Positions 63,213-64,000 of a stretch of DNA of 64,000 nt are shown piece by piece. The stretch's first letter is position 1. Each line of letters begins with the position of its first letter. The notes under the pieces are model-generated. The model was not told the DNA's origin, did not search any database, and saw only the letters and a program-made list of their open reading frames with translations. Position numbers and translations under genes: made by a program. This stretch comes from Pseudomonas brenneri (GTDB taxonomy: Bacteria; Pseudomonadota; Gammaproteobacteria; Pseudomonadales; Pseudomonadaceae), in assembly GCF_007858285.1 (NCBI RefSeq), contig NZ_VFIL01000002.1, forward strand, positions 372,001-436,000, given 5' to 3'.

Positions 63213-64000
63213 TTGTGTTCCTCCAGCAGGCGCCAGCGCAGTGTTTCACCGGCGCGCAGCGGGATAACGGTCAGCTCGCCAAATGGCAGGCTGGTGGGGG
63301 CGGTCCAGTCTTCACGGACCAGGGTAATGCGGTCGGTATTCGCCGGCAGGCCGTAGAAACGCGGGCCATTGAGGCTGGCGAAAGCCTCTAGTTTGTCCAG
63401 GGCGTTGCGCGCCTCGAAGGCCTCGGCGTACAACTCGATCGCCGCATAGGCGGTGTAGCAGCCGGCACAGCCGCAGGCCGCTTCCTTGGCGTGCTGGGCG
63501 TGGGGCGCCGAGTCGGTGCCGAGGAAAAACTTCGCGCTGCCACTGGTGGCGGCATCGAGCAACGCTACCTGGTGAGTGTTGCGCTTGAGGATCGGCAGGC
63601 AATAGAAGTGCGGCCGGATCCCGCCCACCAGCATGTGGTTGCGGTTGTACAGCAGGTGGTGCGCGGTGATGGTCGCGCCAACGTTGGCCGAGGCCTCGGT
63701 GACGAACTGCACGGCATCTGCGGTGGTGATGTGCTCGAACACCACCTTGAGGGTCGGGAACAGCTCGACCACACGGCGCATGTGTTCGTCGATGAAGATC
63801 TTCTCGCGATCGAATACATCGACATCGCCACGGGTGACTTCACCGTGGATCAGCAGCGGCATGCCCACTTCGGCCATGGCTTCGATGGCGGGCAGGATCT
63901 TGTCGATACTGGTCACGCCGGAGTCGGAGTTGGTCGTGGCACCGGCCGGGTACAGCTTGGCGGCGTGTACGAAACCGCTGGCCTTGGCCTCGCGGATTTC
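63209..64000 (-). CDS. pyrC: Dihydroorotase, type II (N-terminus outside the window)
   Basis: The last 263 residues are visible; the frame is open to the right edge, with about 85 residues expected beyond it. Seen from the edge: carbamylated Lys in [16 protein letters not shown], metal His in LLIHGEV and [25 protein letters not shown], and the catalytic Asp in [16 protein letters not shown]. It makes dihydroorotate in pyrimidine synthesis; zinc-dependent, cytosolic. An internal GTG at 63916 is not the start. Its stop overlaps rnt. Confidence 0.96.
   Translation of the reverse strand, partial: EIREAKASGFVHAAKLYPAGATTNSDSGVTSIDKILPAIEAMAEVGMPLLIHGEVTRGDVDVFDREKIFIDEHMRRVVELFPTLKVVFEHITTADAVQFVTEASANVGATITAHHLLYNRNHMLVGGIRPHFYCLPILKRNTHQVALLDAATSGSAKFFLGTDSAPHAQHAKEAACGCAGCYTAYAAIELYAEAFEARNALDKLEAFASLNGPRFYGLPANTDRITLVREDWTAPTSLPFGELTVIPLRAGETLRWRLLEEHK

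Overview
The window looks like a chromosomal segment from a Pseudomonas of the fluorescens/putida lineage. GC content is fairly high, REP/REPIN palindromes of the type (G)TGGGAGCGGGCTTGCCCGC and GTAGGAGCGAGCTTGCTCGC sit between many genes, and the right half follows an order remembered from P. putida KT2440: glpM, aauR-aauS, aatP-aatM-aatQ-aatJ, glpD, glpR-glpK-glpF, ybaK, ABC ATPase, argF, molybdopterin oxidoreductase, grxD, bfr, bfd, peroxiredoxin, rnt, pyrC. No tRNA, rRNA, CRISPR array, insertion sequence or prophage was seen.

Layout. 1-10.5 kb (minus): two tandem giant paralogous proteins, each with an N-terminal dermonecrotic-toxin-like region, leucine-rich repeats and a C-terminal NEL E3-ubiquitin-ligase-like domain with a C-x-D active site; the left one is cut by the window edge. 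10.7-13.8 kb: a divergent class A PBP-like protein. 14.3-20 kb: a ProY-like amino-acid permease, an OpgC-type membrane acyltransferase, a glutamate-synthase-like/ABM/cupin operon, and zinc-independent ribosomal protein L31B. 20-27.6 kb: a signalling cluster in which a di-haem cytochrome c peroxidase lies between a REC-GGDEF-EAL protein and two histidine kinases, with a divergent REC/degenerate HD-GYP gene. 27.8-34.5 kb: NUDIX, LysE exporter, MetR, alpha/beta hydrolase, DsbA-like protein, arginase-fold protein with two small EamA proteins, and MipA.

34.7-42.2 kb: six genes (HAD phosphatase, class III aminotransferase, hydrolase, GNAT, sensor kinase, sigma-54 activator) behind a good sigma-54 promoter and an upstream inverted repeat, apparently a self-regulated metabolic island of unknown product. 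42.2-49.4 kb: glpM, AauSR and the acidic amino-acid ABC transporter AatJQMP; upstream of aatJ there is a -24/-12 promoter and two TTCGG-N4-CCGAA sites. 49.5-55 kb: glycerol catabolism with candidate GlpR operators at glpD and glpF. 55-64 kb: YbaK, orphan ABC ATPase coupled to argF, a molybdopterin oxidoreductase, the iron/redox genes grxD, bfr, bfd and AhpC-type peroxiredoxin, then rnt and pyrC (cut by the right edge).

How the genes work together: carbon and nitrogen scavenging (AatJQMP/AauSR, Glp, permease, LysE) is joined to redox and iron handling (Bfr/Bfd/Grx/Prx). The least understood parts are the NEL pair, the peroxidase/c-di-GMP signalling cluster and the sigma-54 island. All function calls come from reading the sequence; no database search was run.
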